64,000 nucleotides of DNA, taken from NCBI GenBank assembly GCA_038237515.1, contig JBBRYP010000008.1:18850-82849 (forward strand), read 5' to 3'. The translations under genes were made by a program, and so were the position numbers. The notes beneath the pieces are model-generated. The model worked only from the letters and a program-made list of their open reading frames with translations, was not told where the DNA came from and did not search any database. The stretch is from JBBQDZ01 sp038237515. Its GTDB lineage: Bacteria; Actinomycetota; Thermoleophilia; Gaiellales; Gaiellaceae. Positions 1 to 7,221 of this stretch are shown here, in pieces; within the stretch, counting starts at the first letter, position 1, and every line of letters begins with the position of its first letter.

Positions 1-707
1 GTGCCCGCTCGAGCGCCTCCCGCGTCGCCTCGTAGACCGCGAGTACGTCGCCGCCGTCGACCCTCACTCCCGGCATGCCGTAGCCGGCGGCCTTGTCGGC
101 CAGCGTCTCGGCCGCCGTCTGCGCCTCGAGAGGCGTCGAGATCGCCCACTGGTTGTTGTTGCACAGCAGCACCACGGGCGCGCGCATCACCGCGGCGAAG
201 TTCGCCCCCTCGTGGAAGGCACCCTCCGAGGTCGCACCGTCGCCGAAGAACACGAGCGCGCAGCCAGTCTCGCCGCGCAGCTTCTTCCCCCATGCAAGCC
301 CCGCCGCATGCGGGACGTGCGTCCCGATCGGCACGCAGATCGAGGCGAGGTTGTAGTCCAGCGGGTTCCACCAGCCGGCCGGGTGTCCGCGCCACCACGA
401 GAGGACGGTCGCCGGCGGCATCCCGCGGAGCAGCCCGATCGCCGATTCGCGGTAGCTCGGGAAGATCCAGTCCTCGGCGGCGAGCGCGAAGGCGGCCCCC
501 ACCTGCATGGCCTCGTGGTTCCAGAAGATCGCGTAGGTGCCGATCCGGCCCTGGCGGTGGTAGACGACCGAGCGCTCGTCGTAGGTGCGCAGAAGCACCA
601 TCTGCCGGTGCAGCTCGAGCAGGTTGCGGTCGTCGAGCCCCTCCACCCGGCGCTCCTCGTCGAGCACGCGCCGCAGGCCACCTTCTGCCGGTAGTACCTG
701 CACCATC
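1..707 (-). CDS. pdhA: 2-oxoacid dehydrogenase E1 alpha subunit, partial (3' end outside window)
   Basis: Thiamine-diphosphate-dependent E1 alpha of a pyruvate or branched-chain 2-oxoacid dehydrogenase, which decarboxylates the 2-oxoacid and passes the acyl group to lipoyl-E2. Translated from the ATG at 707-705 it begins MVQVLPAEGG and shows the ThDP motif GDGATSEG followed about 25 residues later by CNNNQWAIST. The first 235 residues are present and the reading frame is still open at position 1, so about a third of the usual 320-370 aa is missing. It differs clearly from the second E1 alpha at 38643-39689, so the genome has at least two such enzymes. Substrate specificity cannot be told from this part. 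Confidence 0.9.
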
Positions 708-843
708 GCGGCGCAGCCTAGTCATGTGGTCGGTGACGTTGCGCGGTTCCTGGGTCGGGAGCACCAAGCCAGGCCGTCATCGCCCGCAGGCAAAGCTGGC
801 AGCCTCGAGAAGGGCGAGGGGGAGTCTGGCGCCGCGTGATCGC

Positions 844-889
844 GGGTCAGAGGCCTGGCGAACGTGGCCGGTCATCAAGCGTCTGACCC
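844..889. repeat. Inverted repeat with GGGTCAGA/TCTGACCC arms
   Basis: Perfect 8-bp arms enclose 30 bp containing an inner GGCC/GGCC pair. The element lies in the 213-bp gap between the DagK-like gene (stop at 921) and the E1 alpha gene start. The TCTGACCC arm resembles the CTGACCCC core of the REP-like sequences around the transposase at 42250, so it may be a solitary copy of that family or a terminator of the DagK gene. Nothing else was seen in 708-920. Confidence 0.4.
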
Positions 890-920
890 TGGTAGCGAGC
901 CGACCGCTTGCTTTGGGGGC

Positions 921-1856
921 TTAGACGATGACCGAAAGAGCCGCCCGCTCGGTCTCGAGCACGACCCGCAGATGGTCGCCGAGATCCTCACCGTCGGCCT
1001 GGAGTGCCGTCGGCTCGTCCGCCTGGAGCTCCAGCCGGTCGAGGTCGTGGCCGTACAGGACGTCGCCTGCGCGCTCCTGCCCGCCGCCTCGGAGACCGTA
1101 GAGCGCGAGCCGGGGAATCGCTCTCGGCGTCACGCGGACGGGCGCGACGACATCGAGGCCGAGCTCGAACGACGCCTCCGGCGCCACGCGCAGCGGAAGA
1201 GCACCGAGGTACGTGTACGGGTCGCCGTTGCAGACGAGGATCCAGGCGGCGCGACCACGCCCCCCGATCTGGAGGCGGGGCTCCAACCTCCACCGGTGCT
1301 CCGACAGGACTCTGGCAAACGTTCTCGCGAAGGTGAGATCGCCGGGGCGGCGCCCGTCCCCGGTCCGTCCGATCGCGTCGACTGCGCGCACCACCTCGGC
1401 ATCCAACCCAAACCCGACGGAGAAGGCGAACCGCCGGCCGTTGACGCGGCCGATCGAGATGCGACGCATCCGCGCGGACGAAGCGAGCCGGCGCGCGCAC
1501 TGGACCGGGTCGCGAGGCAGCCCGAGCGCTCGGGGCAGCACGCTCGTCCCACCTCCCGGCAGGAACCCGAGCGGGATGGAACCGTCGGCTCCGTTCACAG
1601 CCTCGTTGTACCCCCCGTCCCCCGAGAAGACGAAGATCGCAGCGGTCGCGGACGCGAGCTGCTCGACGAGCTCCACCGCGTGGCCCGGGCGTTCCGTCAG
1701 AAGCGTGCGTACCTCGAAGGCCCGGCGGAGCTCTCTCTCCACCTCGCGGGTGCGGGCACTCGTCACGCGCGAGGCATGCGGGTTGACGATCAGAGCGGCC
1801 TGCCGCACCCCCGTCAGGATCGCACGAAAGGCTGCGGCGGCTCCTTTGCGAGCCAC
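921..1856 (-). CDS. Diacylglycerol/lipid kinase family protein (DagK/YegS-like)
   Basis: Cytosolic lipid kinase of the DAGK catalytic-domain family (311 aa, normal length), which phosphorylates diacylglycerol or a related lipid with ATP. The nucleotide-binding motif SGDGGYNEAVNG is at residues 78-89, followed by GFLPGGGTS at 97-105; the VNPHA segment near residue 24 is the typical N-terminal strand. The start at 1856 gives an alanine-rich leader, and a GTG at residue 17 is an alternative. The region upstream (1857-2042) carries two copies of the ACACCAC-N5-GTGGTGT operator also found before the neighbouring TrmB gene, so the two genes are probably co-regulated (inference). Confidence 0.85.
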   Translation of the reverse strand: MARKGAAAAFRAILTGVRQAALIVNPHASRVTSARTREVERELRRAFEVRTLLTERPGHAVELVEQLASATAAIFVFSGDGGYNEAVNGADGSIPLGFLPGGGTSVLPRALGLPRDPVQCARRLASSARMRRISIGRVNGRRFAFSVGFGLDAEVVRAVDAIGRTGDGRRPGDLTFARTFARVLSEHRWRLEPRLQIGGRGRAAWILVCNGDPYTYLGALPLRVAPEASFELGLDVVAPVRVTPRAIPRLALYGLRGGGQERAGDVLYGHDLDRLELQADEPTALQADGEDLGDHLRVVLETERAALSVIV

Positions 1857-1947
1857 CGCAGCCTTCTCGTGCGTGCGCTACGGCGTCGCGCGCCGGGCGC
1901 CTTGCGGACCCCACCGCAAGATCGGGTCCGCGTCGTCGACCATTGAG

Positions 1948-1966
1948 ACACCACAGCGAGGGGTGT
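1948..1966. promoter_or_regulatory. Putative operator, copy 1 (ACACCAC-N5-GGGGTGT)
   Basis: A 7-5-7 inverted repeat with one mismatch from the consensus ACACCAC-N5-GTGGTGT shared with 1993-2011 and 2885-2903. It lies about 90 bp upstream of the lipid-kinase start at 1856 (minus strand). Confidence 0.55.
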
Positions 1967-1992
1967 CATGTGCTGGAAGAGCACGTTCTAGC

Positions 1993-2011
1993 ACACCACT
2001 CCGAGTGGTGT
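1993..2011. promoter_or_regulatory. Putative operator, copy 2 (perfect 19-bp palindrome)
   Basis: ACACCACTC, one central base, then GAGTGGTGT: a perfect palindrome. It is located between the TrmB stop (2043) and the lipid-kinase start (1856), 45 bp from copy 1, a spacing that would allow cooperative binding. Confidence 0.65.
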
Positions 2012-2042
2012 CAAGTCCGCAGAAGGACGGGTCGACTGCTGG

Positions 2043-2873
2043 CTAGTGCGCTCGAGCGGCGGTGGGAGCGAAGCGCGCCTGCGCCTCGTCGAAGCCGAGC
2101 CCGTTGCCCCACAGGGTCTCGAAGGCGATCTTGAGAACGCGGGCGAGCGCCGGATGCTCGACGAGCATCATCGTCAGGTCGGCCTCGCCTCCCACGGGGT
2201 CCTCCATGCCGAACATGACCGTGGCCTCGTCGATGATGGCGAGTTTGAGAGGAAGCTCCGCGACGAAACGAGCTCCTTCGCCCGCCTCGACGAACGTCTT
2301 GATCCCCTCGACGAAGCCAGGATTCTCGAAGACCGAGAACTCGTAGATGCTCCGAGCCTCCTTGGTGCGCGCGAGCTCGAGGCCCTCGACGTTCTCCTGC
2401 GGCAGCCTCGCATACGGCGGCTTCGTGAAGACGAGGATCTCGCGCTGCACCCGGCCCTGGAGTTCGGCGAAGCGCTCGGCCACGGTGCGGCTGTCGCGCA
2501 CGACTTCGATGTACTCCAGAGGGTCGGACTCCTCGCGCCCCGCGCGGTACGCGGGCCCGAGCTCCTCGGCCACCGCGGCGCCCTCCTCCTCCAGCGCGGC
2601 GAGCCGCTCTCGATGGTCGGCCAGCAGTCGCTCGACGGCCGCGTCCGGGGGCGTGGCGGCGTACTTCGCGACCGCTCCCGGCCGAGCCGCGGCCAGGCCC
2701 TTCTCGAGGAGGCTCGCCAGCACGTCGTAGATGCGCTGCCGGGGAAGCTCCGCGAGCCTCGCCACCTCCGAGGCGCTGGAGGAATCTCGCCGCAGGAGGG
2801 CCAGGTACGCCCTCGATTCGTACGTCGTGAGCCCCAGACGCCCGAGCGTCGCCGCCAGATCCGCCGCCGCCAT
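2043..2873 (-). CDS. TrmB-family transcriptional regulator
   Basis: DNA-binding regulator of 276 aa. The N-terminal winged helix-turn-helix (about residues 5-70) contains LGLTTYESRAYLALLR and the recognition segment ASEVARLAELPRQRIYDVL, typical of TrmB. The C-terminal 180 residues form the ligand/phospholipase-D-like effector domain seen in many TrmB proteins; no effector can be assigned. The gene has its own palindromic operator at 2885-2903, 12 bp upstream of the ATG, and two copies of the same site downstream before the lipid kinase, so autoregulation and control of that kinase are likely (inference). Confidence 0.85.
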   Translation of the reverse strand: MAAADLAATLGRLGLTTYESRAYLALLRRDSSSASEVARLAELPRQRIYDVLASLLEKGLAAARPGAVAKYAATPPDAAVERLLADHRERLAALEEEGAAVAEELGPAYRAGREESDPLEYIEVVRDSRTVAERFAELQGRVQREILVFTKPPYARLPQENVEGLELARTKEARSIYEFSVFENPGFVEGIKTFVEAGEGARFVAELPLKLAIIDEATVMFGMEDPVGGEADLTMMLVEHPALARVLKIAFETLWGNGLGFDEAQARFAPTAARAH

Positions 2874-2884
2874 CGGCCGACACT

Positions 2885-2903
2885 ACACCACGAGTGGTGG
2901 TGT
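2885..2903. promoter_or_regulatory. Putative operator, copy 3 (ACACCAC-N5-GTGGTGT)
   Basis: Exact 7-5-7 inverted repeat between the TetR stop codon (2903-2905) and the TrmB start (2873). Its position next to the start is typical of an autorepressor site. Confidence 0.65.
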
Positions 2904-3478
2904 CAGTGTGGCGTCGCGTAGCCCCGAATTCCCTCCAGGAGCAGAGCGTGGAAGCGGTCGGCGAGGTCATCGGTTCGCCGGCCGGGCCGCAGCCACGTAT
3001 ACGCCCAGTTGGCGGCCGAGAGGAAGAGCAGAACCGATGCGCTCTCGTCGAGGTCGGCGCGAAACTCGCTGCGCTCGCGTCCCTCGCGGAAGAGCTCGCC
3101 GACCCGTGACTCGTAGCGCCGGCGCTCGCCCACGAACTCGCTGCGATGCGGCTCAGCCAGGTAGCGCCACTCACGGACGAAGACGGTGGCGACGTCGAGC
3201 TGCTCGGCGACGACGCGGAGGTGTGCCCGGAAAGCGAGCCGGATCTTCTCGGTGGCCGGCAGCTCTTCCGGCAGCCCGTCGAGCGCAGCATGGAACGCGG
3301 CCGCACCGCGGCTCGCCAGCTCCCAGAGCAGCTCCTGCTTCGACTCGATGTGGTGGTAGATCGAGCCCTTCTGGACGCCCAAGGCCTCCGCCAGGTCGCC
3401 CATCGAGGTGCCGTGATATCCCTTCTCCGCGAAGAGCCGCGCTGCCTCGCGCGTCACGTCCCTGCGCCTATCGGTCAT
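2903..3478 (-). CDS. TetR-family repressor, probably of the phenylacetate genes (PaaR-like)
   Basis: 191-aa TetR regulator. The N-terminal HTH runs over residues 1-50 with FAEKGYHGTSMGDLAEALGVQKGSIYHHIESKQELL, split here by the HTH turn, and the C-terminal ligand domain has the TetR_C form seen in acyl-CoA-responsive members. It is divergent from paaA with only 36 bp between the starts, and a palindrome at 3488-3501 occupies that gap. In Thermus a TetR protein, PaaR, represses paa genes and is released by phenylacetyl-CoA; the same role is inferred here from position and operator. Confidence 0.85.
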   Translation of the reverse strand: MTDRRRDVTREAARLFAEKGYHGTSMGDLAEALGVQKGSIYHHIESKQELLWELASRGAAAFHAALDGLPEELPATEKIRLAFRAHLRVVAEQLDVATVFVREWRYLAEPHRSEFVGERRRYESRVGELFREGRERSEFRADLDESASVLLFLSAANWAYTWLRPGRRTDDLADRFHALLLEGIRGYATPH

Positions 3479-3487
3479 ACTCTGGAC

Positions 3488-3501
3488 CTAACAATCGTTC
3501 G
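3488..3501. promoter_or_regulatory. Putative PaaR-type operator (CNAACNATNGTTNG)
   Basis: Interrupted palindrome CTAACAATCGTTCG in the 36-bp divergent gap between the TetR gene and paaA. The CNAAC...GTTNG frame matches the operator type described for TetR-family regulators of phenylacetate genes. The paaA ribosome-binding site AGGGAGG (3504-3510) follows directly, so a bound repressor would block both directions. Confidence 0.6.
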
Positions 3502-3514
3502 GTAGGGAGGGTCG

Positions 3515-4414
3515 ATGAGCACGCGCGAGCAGGAGTTCCTCGAGTACGTCCAGGCCGGAGGCCAGGCCGAGAGCGGCGACTGGCTGCCGGAGGAGTACCG
3601 CGCGAGGCTGATCAAGTTCATCGAGATGCACGGGAACTCCGAGCTCATGGGCGTTCTGCCCGAACGGGAGTGGATCCTGCGCGCGCCGACTCTCCAGCGC
3701 AAGCTCGCACTGACCGCCAAGGTCCAGGACGAGGTCGGGCACGCCCAGCTCATCTACCGCGTCGTCGAGGACCTGGGCAAGCCGCGGGAGGCCTGTCTGG
3801 CCGACCTCGTCTCCGGACGTGCCAAATTCCACAACGTCTTCCACTATCCCACCAGGACGTGGGGCGACGTCGGCGTGATCGCCTGGCTCGTGGACGCCGC
3901 GGCGATCATCTCGCAGAAGGCGCTGCTCAAATGCTCCTACGCCCCGTATGCCCGGATCATGAAGAAGATCTGCTGGGAGGAGTCCTTCCACATCCTCCAC
4001 GGCCGCGACGTCGTGCTGACGATGATGCTCGGCACCGACGGGCAACGCGAGCTCGTGCAGGAGGCCCTGACACGGTGGTGGGCGCCGCTGATGCACTTCC
4101 ACGGCAACCCGATCCCGCCCGACGAGGATCCGATGGTCGTCTGGCGCATCAAGAGCCAGGGCAACGAGGAGGCCCGGCAGCAGTTCCTCGATGGCTACGT
4201 GCCGCAGATCTGGGAACTCGGTCTCTCGGTGCCGGACCCGAAGCTGCGGAAGCGGGACGACGGCGTCTGGGAGTACACGGAGCCCGACTGGGAGGAGCTC
4301 CGGCTCGTCGTCACGGGGCACGGCCCGCGCACCGCCGAGCGTCTCGACCTTCGCCGCGCCGCTCACGAGAACAGCGCCTGGGTGCGGCAGGCGGTGCTCG
4401 CGGAGGCGGCGTGA
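3515..4414 (+). CDS. paaA: 1,2-phenylacetyl-CoA epoxidase, catalytic subunit PaaA
   Basis: Catalytic diiron subunit of the ring-epoxidising multicomponent oxygenase that turns phenylacetyl-CoA into the 1,2-epoxide. At 299 aa it has family length. Ferritin-like iron ligands are visible in EVGH (residues 73-76) and EESFH (155-159). The ATG start is preceded by AGGGAGG, and the stop overlaps the GTG of paaB (GTGA). It is first gene of paaABCD; no paaE reductase or paaK ligase gene is in the window, so electrons must come from a reductase encoded elsewhere or a different partner. Confidence 0.97.
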   Translation: MSTREQEFLEYVQAGGQAESGDWLPEEYRARLIKFIEMHGNSELMGVLPEREWILRAPTLQRKLALTAKVQDEVGHAQLIYRVVEDLGKPREACLADLVSGRAKFHNVFHYPTRTWGDVGVIAWLVDAAAIISQKALLKCSYAPYARIMKKICWEESFHILHGRDVVLTMMLGTDGQRELVQEALTRWWAPLMHFHGNPIPPDEDPMVVWRIKSQGNEEARQQFLDGYVPQIWELGLSVPDPKLRKRDDGVWEYTEPDWEELRLVVTGHGPRTAERLDLRRAAHENSAWVRQAVLAEAA

Positions 4415-4689
4415 TCTACGAGGTCTTCCGCCAGGAACGAAGCGGCCAGGCCTTCCAGCACGCCGGCGCGGTCGTCGCGCCCGACGCGGTCTTCGCCGAG
4501 GTCTACGCTCGTGAACAGTACGGCCGCCGAGGCGAGTCCGCCGCCCTCTGGATCGCGCCGCGGGAGGCCCTCACCGAGGTTGGCGACTTCGTCGACGAGC
4601 TCGGCCGGAACTACCACCGCGTCGACGGATACTCCCTGAAGGCGAAGCTGAGGGAGGCGCGGGACCGTGCCGGAACACTCGCGAGCTGA
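4411..4689 (+). CDS. paaB: 1,2-phenylacetyl-CoA epoxidase subunit PaaB
   Basis: Small 92-aa subunit of the phenylacetyl-CoA epoxidase, required for assembly and activity of the PaaA-PaaC core. It begins IYEVFRQERSGQAFQHAGAV after a GTG start that overlaps the paaA stop, and contains the family segment YAREQYGRRGESAALWIAPR. Its last 23 bases overlap paaC, consistent with tight translational coupling. Confidence 0.93.
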   Translation: MIYEVFRQERSGQAFQHAGAVVAPDAVFAEVYAREQYGRRGESAALWIAPREALTEVGDFVDELGRNYHRVDGYSLKAKLREARDRAGTLAS

Positions 4690-5317
4690 GCTCCTGCTCC
4701 CGATCGCCGACGACGAGCTCGTTCTCGGCTGGCGCAACTCCGAGTGGACGGGGATCGCGCCCTTCCTCGAGGAGGACGTCGCCTTCTCCTCGATCGCGCA
4801 GAACGAGATCGGGCACGCGCGCGCCCTGTACGGACTCGTCGCCGAGGAGCTCGGCACGACCGCCGACGAGCTTGCCTTCGACCGACCGCCGTGCGAGTAC
4901 CGCTGTGCGCCGCTCGCCGAGCTGCGGCGCCTGGACTGGGCGGGGACGATCGCCCGTCACTTCCTCTACGAGACCGCGGACGAGCTTCGCCTCGACGCCC
5001 TGAAGGAATCCTGCGACGCCGCGGTCGCGGGCCTCGCGCGGAAGATCGACCGCGAGGAGATCTACCACCGGCTACACGCGAAGATGTGGTTCGACCGGCT
5101 GCGCGACGAGCCTCGCTTTCGCACGGCACTCCTGGAGCTCTGGCCCTACGCGCTCGGGGTGGTGCCGGAGCACTTGCGGGATCGCTTCGGCGAGCGTGCC
5201 GAGTTGCCAAGTAACACTGTGTTACAAGGCGCGCGCGGGACGCACACCGCCGAGCTCGAGCCGCTCTGGGAGGAAATGACGATGGTTCGGCGGTCGATTC
5301 CGGGCGCGGCATGGTGA
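4667..5317 (+). CDS. paaC: 1,2-phenylacetyl-CoA epoxidase subunit PaaC
   Basis: Structural partner of PaaA with a ferritin-like fold (216 aa, somewhat shorter than the 240-250 aa of enterobacterial PaaC). It has AQNEIGHARALYGL around residue 50 and WAGTIARHFLYE in the middle. GTG start at 4667 lies inside paaB and the stop overlaps paaD. In characterised complexes PaaC does not carry a functional diiron centre; the sequence alone does not settle this here. Confidence 0.93.
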   Translation: MPEHSRAELLLPIADDELVLGWRNSEWTGIAPFLEEDVAFSSIAQNEIGHARALYGLVAEELGTTADELAFDRPPCEYRCAPLAELRRLDWAGTIARHFLYETADELRLDALKESCDAAVAGLARKIDREEIYHRLHAKMWFDRLRDEPRFRTALLELWPYALGVVPEHLRDRFGERAELPSNTVLQGARGTHTAELEPLWEEMTMVRRSIPGAAW

Positions 5318-5796
5318 CGGCGTCGGAGGTCTGGGCCGCGCTGGCCGACGTTCCCGATCCCGAGATCCCGGTGATCTCCGTCGTCGACCTCGGGGTCGTC
5401 CGCGACGTCCGCGTCGAGGGCGGACGCGTCCGAGTGGAGTTCACGCCGACCTTCCTGGGCTGCCCCGCCCTCGAGCGGATGCGCGACGAGATGGCAGCCA
5501 GGATCGAGGAGCTGGGGGCGAAGCCGGAGATCGACGTCGTCCTCGACGACTCGTGGTCGACCGACCGCATCACCCCCCTGGGCCGCGAGAAGCTCCGCGA
5601 GGCCGGGTTCGCGCCGCCGTCGCCGCGCGGCGCCGCGCCGCCGACCCTCCTCCAGCTACAGCGGGCGGGGCTGCGCTGCCCGTACTGCGGCTCCGCCGAC
5701 ACCCGCCTCGAGAACCTCTTCGGCCCGACGCCCTGCCGCTCGCTTCGCTACTGCGCCGGCTGCCGGCAGCCCTTCGAGCAGTTCAAGACCATCTAG
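5311..5796 (+). CDS. paaD: PaaD, MIP18/DUF59-family maturation factor of the epoxidase
   Basis: 161-aa protein with an N-terminal MIP18/DUF59 (SufT-like) domain containing VPDPEIPVISVVDLGVVRDV and a C-terminal Cys-rich module with CPYCGSAD and CRSLRYCAGC, as in PaaD/PaaJ. It is thought to help mature or insert the iron centre of the epoxidase complex. ATG start at 5311 overlaps paaC. The TAG stop at 5794-5796 forms the outer end of an inverted repeat whose other arm contains the stop of the convergent GNAT gene. Confidence 0.93.
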   Translation: MVTASEVWAALADVPDPEIPVISVVDLGVVRDVRVEGGRVRVEFTPTFLGCPALERMRDEMAARIEELGAKPEIDVVLDDSWSTDRITPLGREKLREAGFAPPSPRGAAPPTLLQLQRAGLRCPYCGSADTRLENLFGPTPCRSLRYCAGCRQPFEQFKTI

Positions 5797-5856
5797 CTAC
5801 TTCCCCTTCGACATGCGTCGCGTCCTTCGTTCGGCGTCCTTTCGAGGAAGTAGCTA
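5794..5856. terminator. Stop-embedded inverted repeat between paaD and GNAT gene (element A)
   Basis: Perfect 11-bp arms TAGCTACTTCC (5794-5804) and GGAAGTAGCTA (5846-5856) enclose a 41-bp loop rich in TTCG. The first arm starts with the paaD stop TAG and the second ends with the reverse-complement stop of the GNAT gene. It is placed as a bidirectional terminator but has no U-tract. The same architecture recurs at 38057, 38154, 44726, 44823, 60708 and, in a divergent gap, at 34010. Confidence 0.65.
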
Positions 5857-6312
5857 CAACTCGAGCTCGAGGAAGCTCGTCCCGTCCACGGGGTTGAAGC
5901 GGTACGGCTCGATCTCGCGGAAGCCGAGCGAGCGGTAGAGCTCCACCGCCTCCCGCATCGACGGGAGCGTGTCCAGGCGGATGCGGCGGTAGTGCGCCGC
6001 GCGCGCCGAGGCGATCGCCGCTTCCGCGAGGGTGCGGCCGGCGCCCCGGCCGCGGCACTCCGGGCGCACGTAGAGGCGCTTCAGCTCGCACGCGTCCCCG
6101 TCGAGGTTGCGGACGGCAACGCAGCCGAGGACTTCGTCGCCCTCGCACGCGAGCATGAGCGCACCCGGGGGCTGCGCGTACTCTCCGGGAAGCTCCGCCA
6201 GCTCGCGGTCGAAGTCCTGGAAGCAGAGGTCGATGCCGAGGGAGTCGGCGTACTCCAGGAAGAGCGTGCGGACGAGCGGGATCTCAGAGGATGTGGCGGA
6301 TCGGGCCCTCAA
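5854..6312 (-). CDS. GNAT-family N-acetyltransferase
   Basis: 152-aa GNAT acetyltransferase using acetyl-CoA; substrate unknown. The acetyl-CoA-binding motif A is LYVRPECRGRGAGRTLAEAA (about residues 80-99), followed by the motif-B segment YRSLGFREIEPY. The TTG start at 6312 overlaps the stop of the paaG-like gene (TTGA), so it is probably translated by coupling as second gene of that pair. Nothing ties its substrate to phenylacetate. Confidence 0.85.
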   Translation of the reverse strand: MRARSATSSEIPLVRTLFLEYADSLGIDLCFQDFDRELAELPGEYAQPPGALMLACEGDEVLGCVAVRNLDGDACELKRLYVRPECRGRGAGRTLAEAAIASARAAHYRRIRLDTLPSMREAVELYRSLGFREIEPYRFNPVDGTSFLELEL

Positions 6313-7079
6313 CGGCCTTCAAAGCGTGGCGGGCGCTTCTCGAGGAACGCCGAGACGCCCTCGCGGAAGTCCCCCGTCCGCGTCGCCTCTGACTGGAGCT
6401 GCGCCTCGAGCTCGAGCTGATCCTCGAGGGATGCCGTCGCGGCGCGGTCGAAGAGGCGTTTCGTCAGGGCGATGCCCCGCGTCGGCATCGCCGCCAGCGA
6501 AGCGGCGAGCTCGGCGGTGCGCGCTGCCAGCGACTCGGCCTCCACGACCTCGGACACGAGCCCCCACGCGTGCGCCTCGGCGGCGGTCAGCCTCCGGCCG
6601 CTCGTCATCCACTCGAAGGCACGCGGCGTCCCCAGCAGGCGCTGGACGAAGAACGACCCGCCGGAATCCGGGACGAGGCCGATGTTCACGAACGCCGGCA
6701 CGAAGGTGGCCGCGTCGGAGGCGATCCGGATGTCGCACGCGCACGCGAGCGAGAGCCCGGCACCGGCGGCGGGCCCGTTGACGGAGGCGATCACGGGCTT
6801 CTCCAGCGCGCGGATCCTGCGGATGTTCGGGTGGTACCCCTGCCGCAGCCGGTCGGCGATGTCCCTCGGGGCGTCCTCGAACTCGCTCAAATCCTGTCCG
6901 ACGCAGAAGCCGCGGCCCGCGCCCGTGATCACGACGGCCCGCACCCCCTCGTCCCCCGCCTGCTCGAGCGCACCCCCGAGGGCTCGGTGCAGGGCGGCGT
7001 TGAAGGCATTCAGTACCTCCGGCCGGTTGAGCGTGATCGTCTGGACGGTGCCTTCCCGCGAGACCTCCACCTCGGCCAT
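6309..7079 (-). CDS. paaG: Enoyl-CoA hydratase/isomerase, PaaG-like (epoxyphenylacetyl-CoA isomerase)
   Basis: 256-aa crotonase-fold enzyme. It has the oxyanion-hole segments GAGRGFCVGQDLSEF and NGPAAGAGLSLACACD and the GLVPDSGGSFF segment, a signature that separates PaaG from ordinary hydratases. PaaG converts ring-1,2-epoxyphenylacetyl-CoA to the oxepin-CoA. Its position next to paaABCD supports the assignment, although it lies on the opposite strand. ATG start at 7079; it is followed with overlap by the GNAT gene. Confidence 0.85.
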   Translation of the reverse strand: MAEVEVSREGTVQTITLNRPEVLNAFNAALHRALGGALEQAGDEGVRAVVITGAGRGFCVGQDLSEFEDAPRDIADRLRQGYHPNIRRIRALEKPVIASVNGPAAGAGLSLACACDIRIASDAATFVPAFVNIGLVPDSGGSFFVQRLLGTPRAFEWMTSGRRLTAAEAHAWGLVSEVVEAESLAARTAELAASLAAMPTRGIALTKRLFDRAATASLEDQLELEAQLQSEATRTGDFREGVSAFLEKRPPRFEGR

Positions 7080-7110
7080 GCCGTGACTCTACGAGCTTGC
7101 TAGCGTCGGC

Positions 7111-7221
7111 GTGCAGATGCGCCGTCTCTTCGACCGGGTCGTCCTCGGAACCGTGATGAGCATCGCCGCCTTCGTCGTCGAGCGCAGGCTCGTCAAGGCG
7201 CTGAAGCGCAAGCGCACCTAG
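7111..7221 (+). CDS. Small ORF, 36 aa, hydrophobic centre and basic tail
   Basis: Short reading frame starting at GTG 7111 (ATG at 7117 also possible). It has the pattern RRLFDRVVLGTVMSIAAFVV followed by ERRLVKALKRKRT: a short hydrophobic stretch and a highly basic end, as in small membrane-associated proteins. Its TAG stop (7219-7221) overlaps the stop of the convergent UbiB-like gene (7218-7220) by two bases. It fills the only gap between the paaG-like and UbiB-like genes. Function unknown; I believe the frame is real because of composition and codon use, but no database check was possible. Confidence 0.5.
   Translation: MQMRRLFDRVVLGTVMSIAAFVVERRLVKALKRKRT

Noticed and set aside
2731..4410. 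Long plus-strand frame continuing upstream of paaB
   Set aside because: It crosses the TetR gene and paaA in other frames. The GTG at 4411, overlapping the paaA stop, gives the correct PaaB N-terminus.
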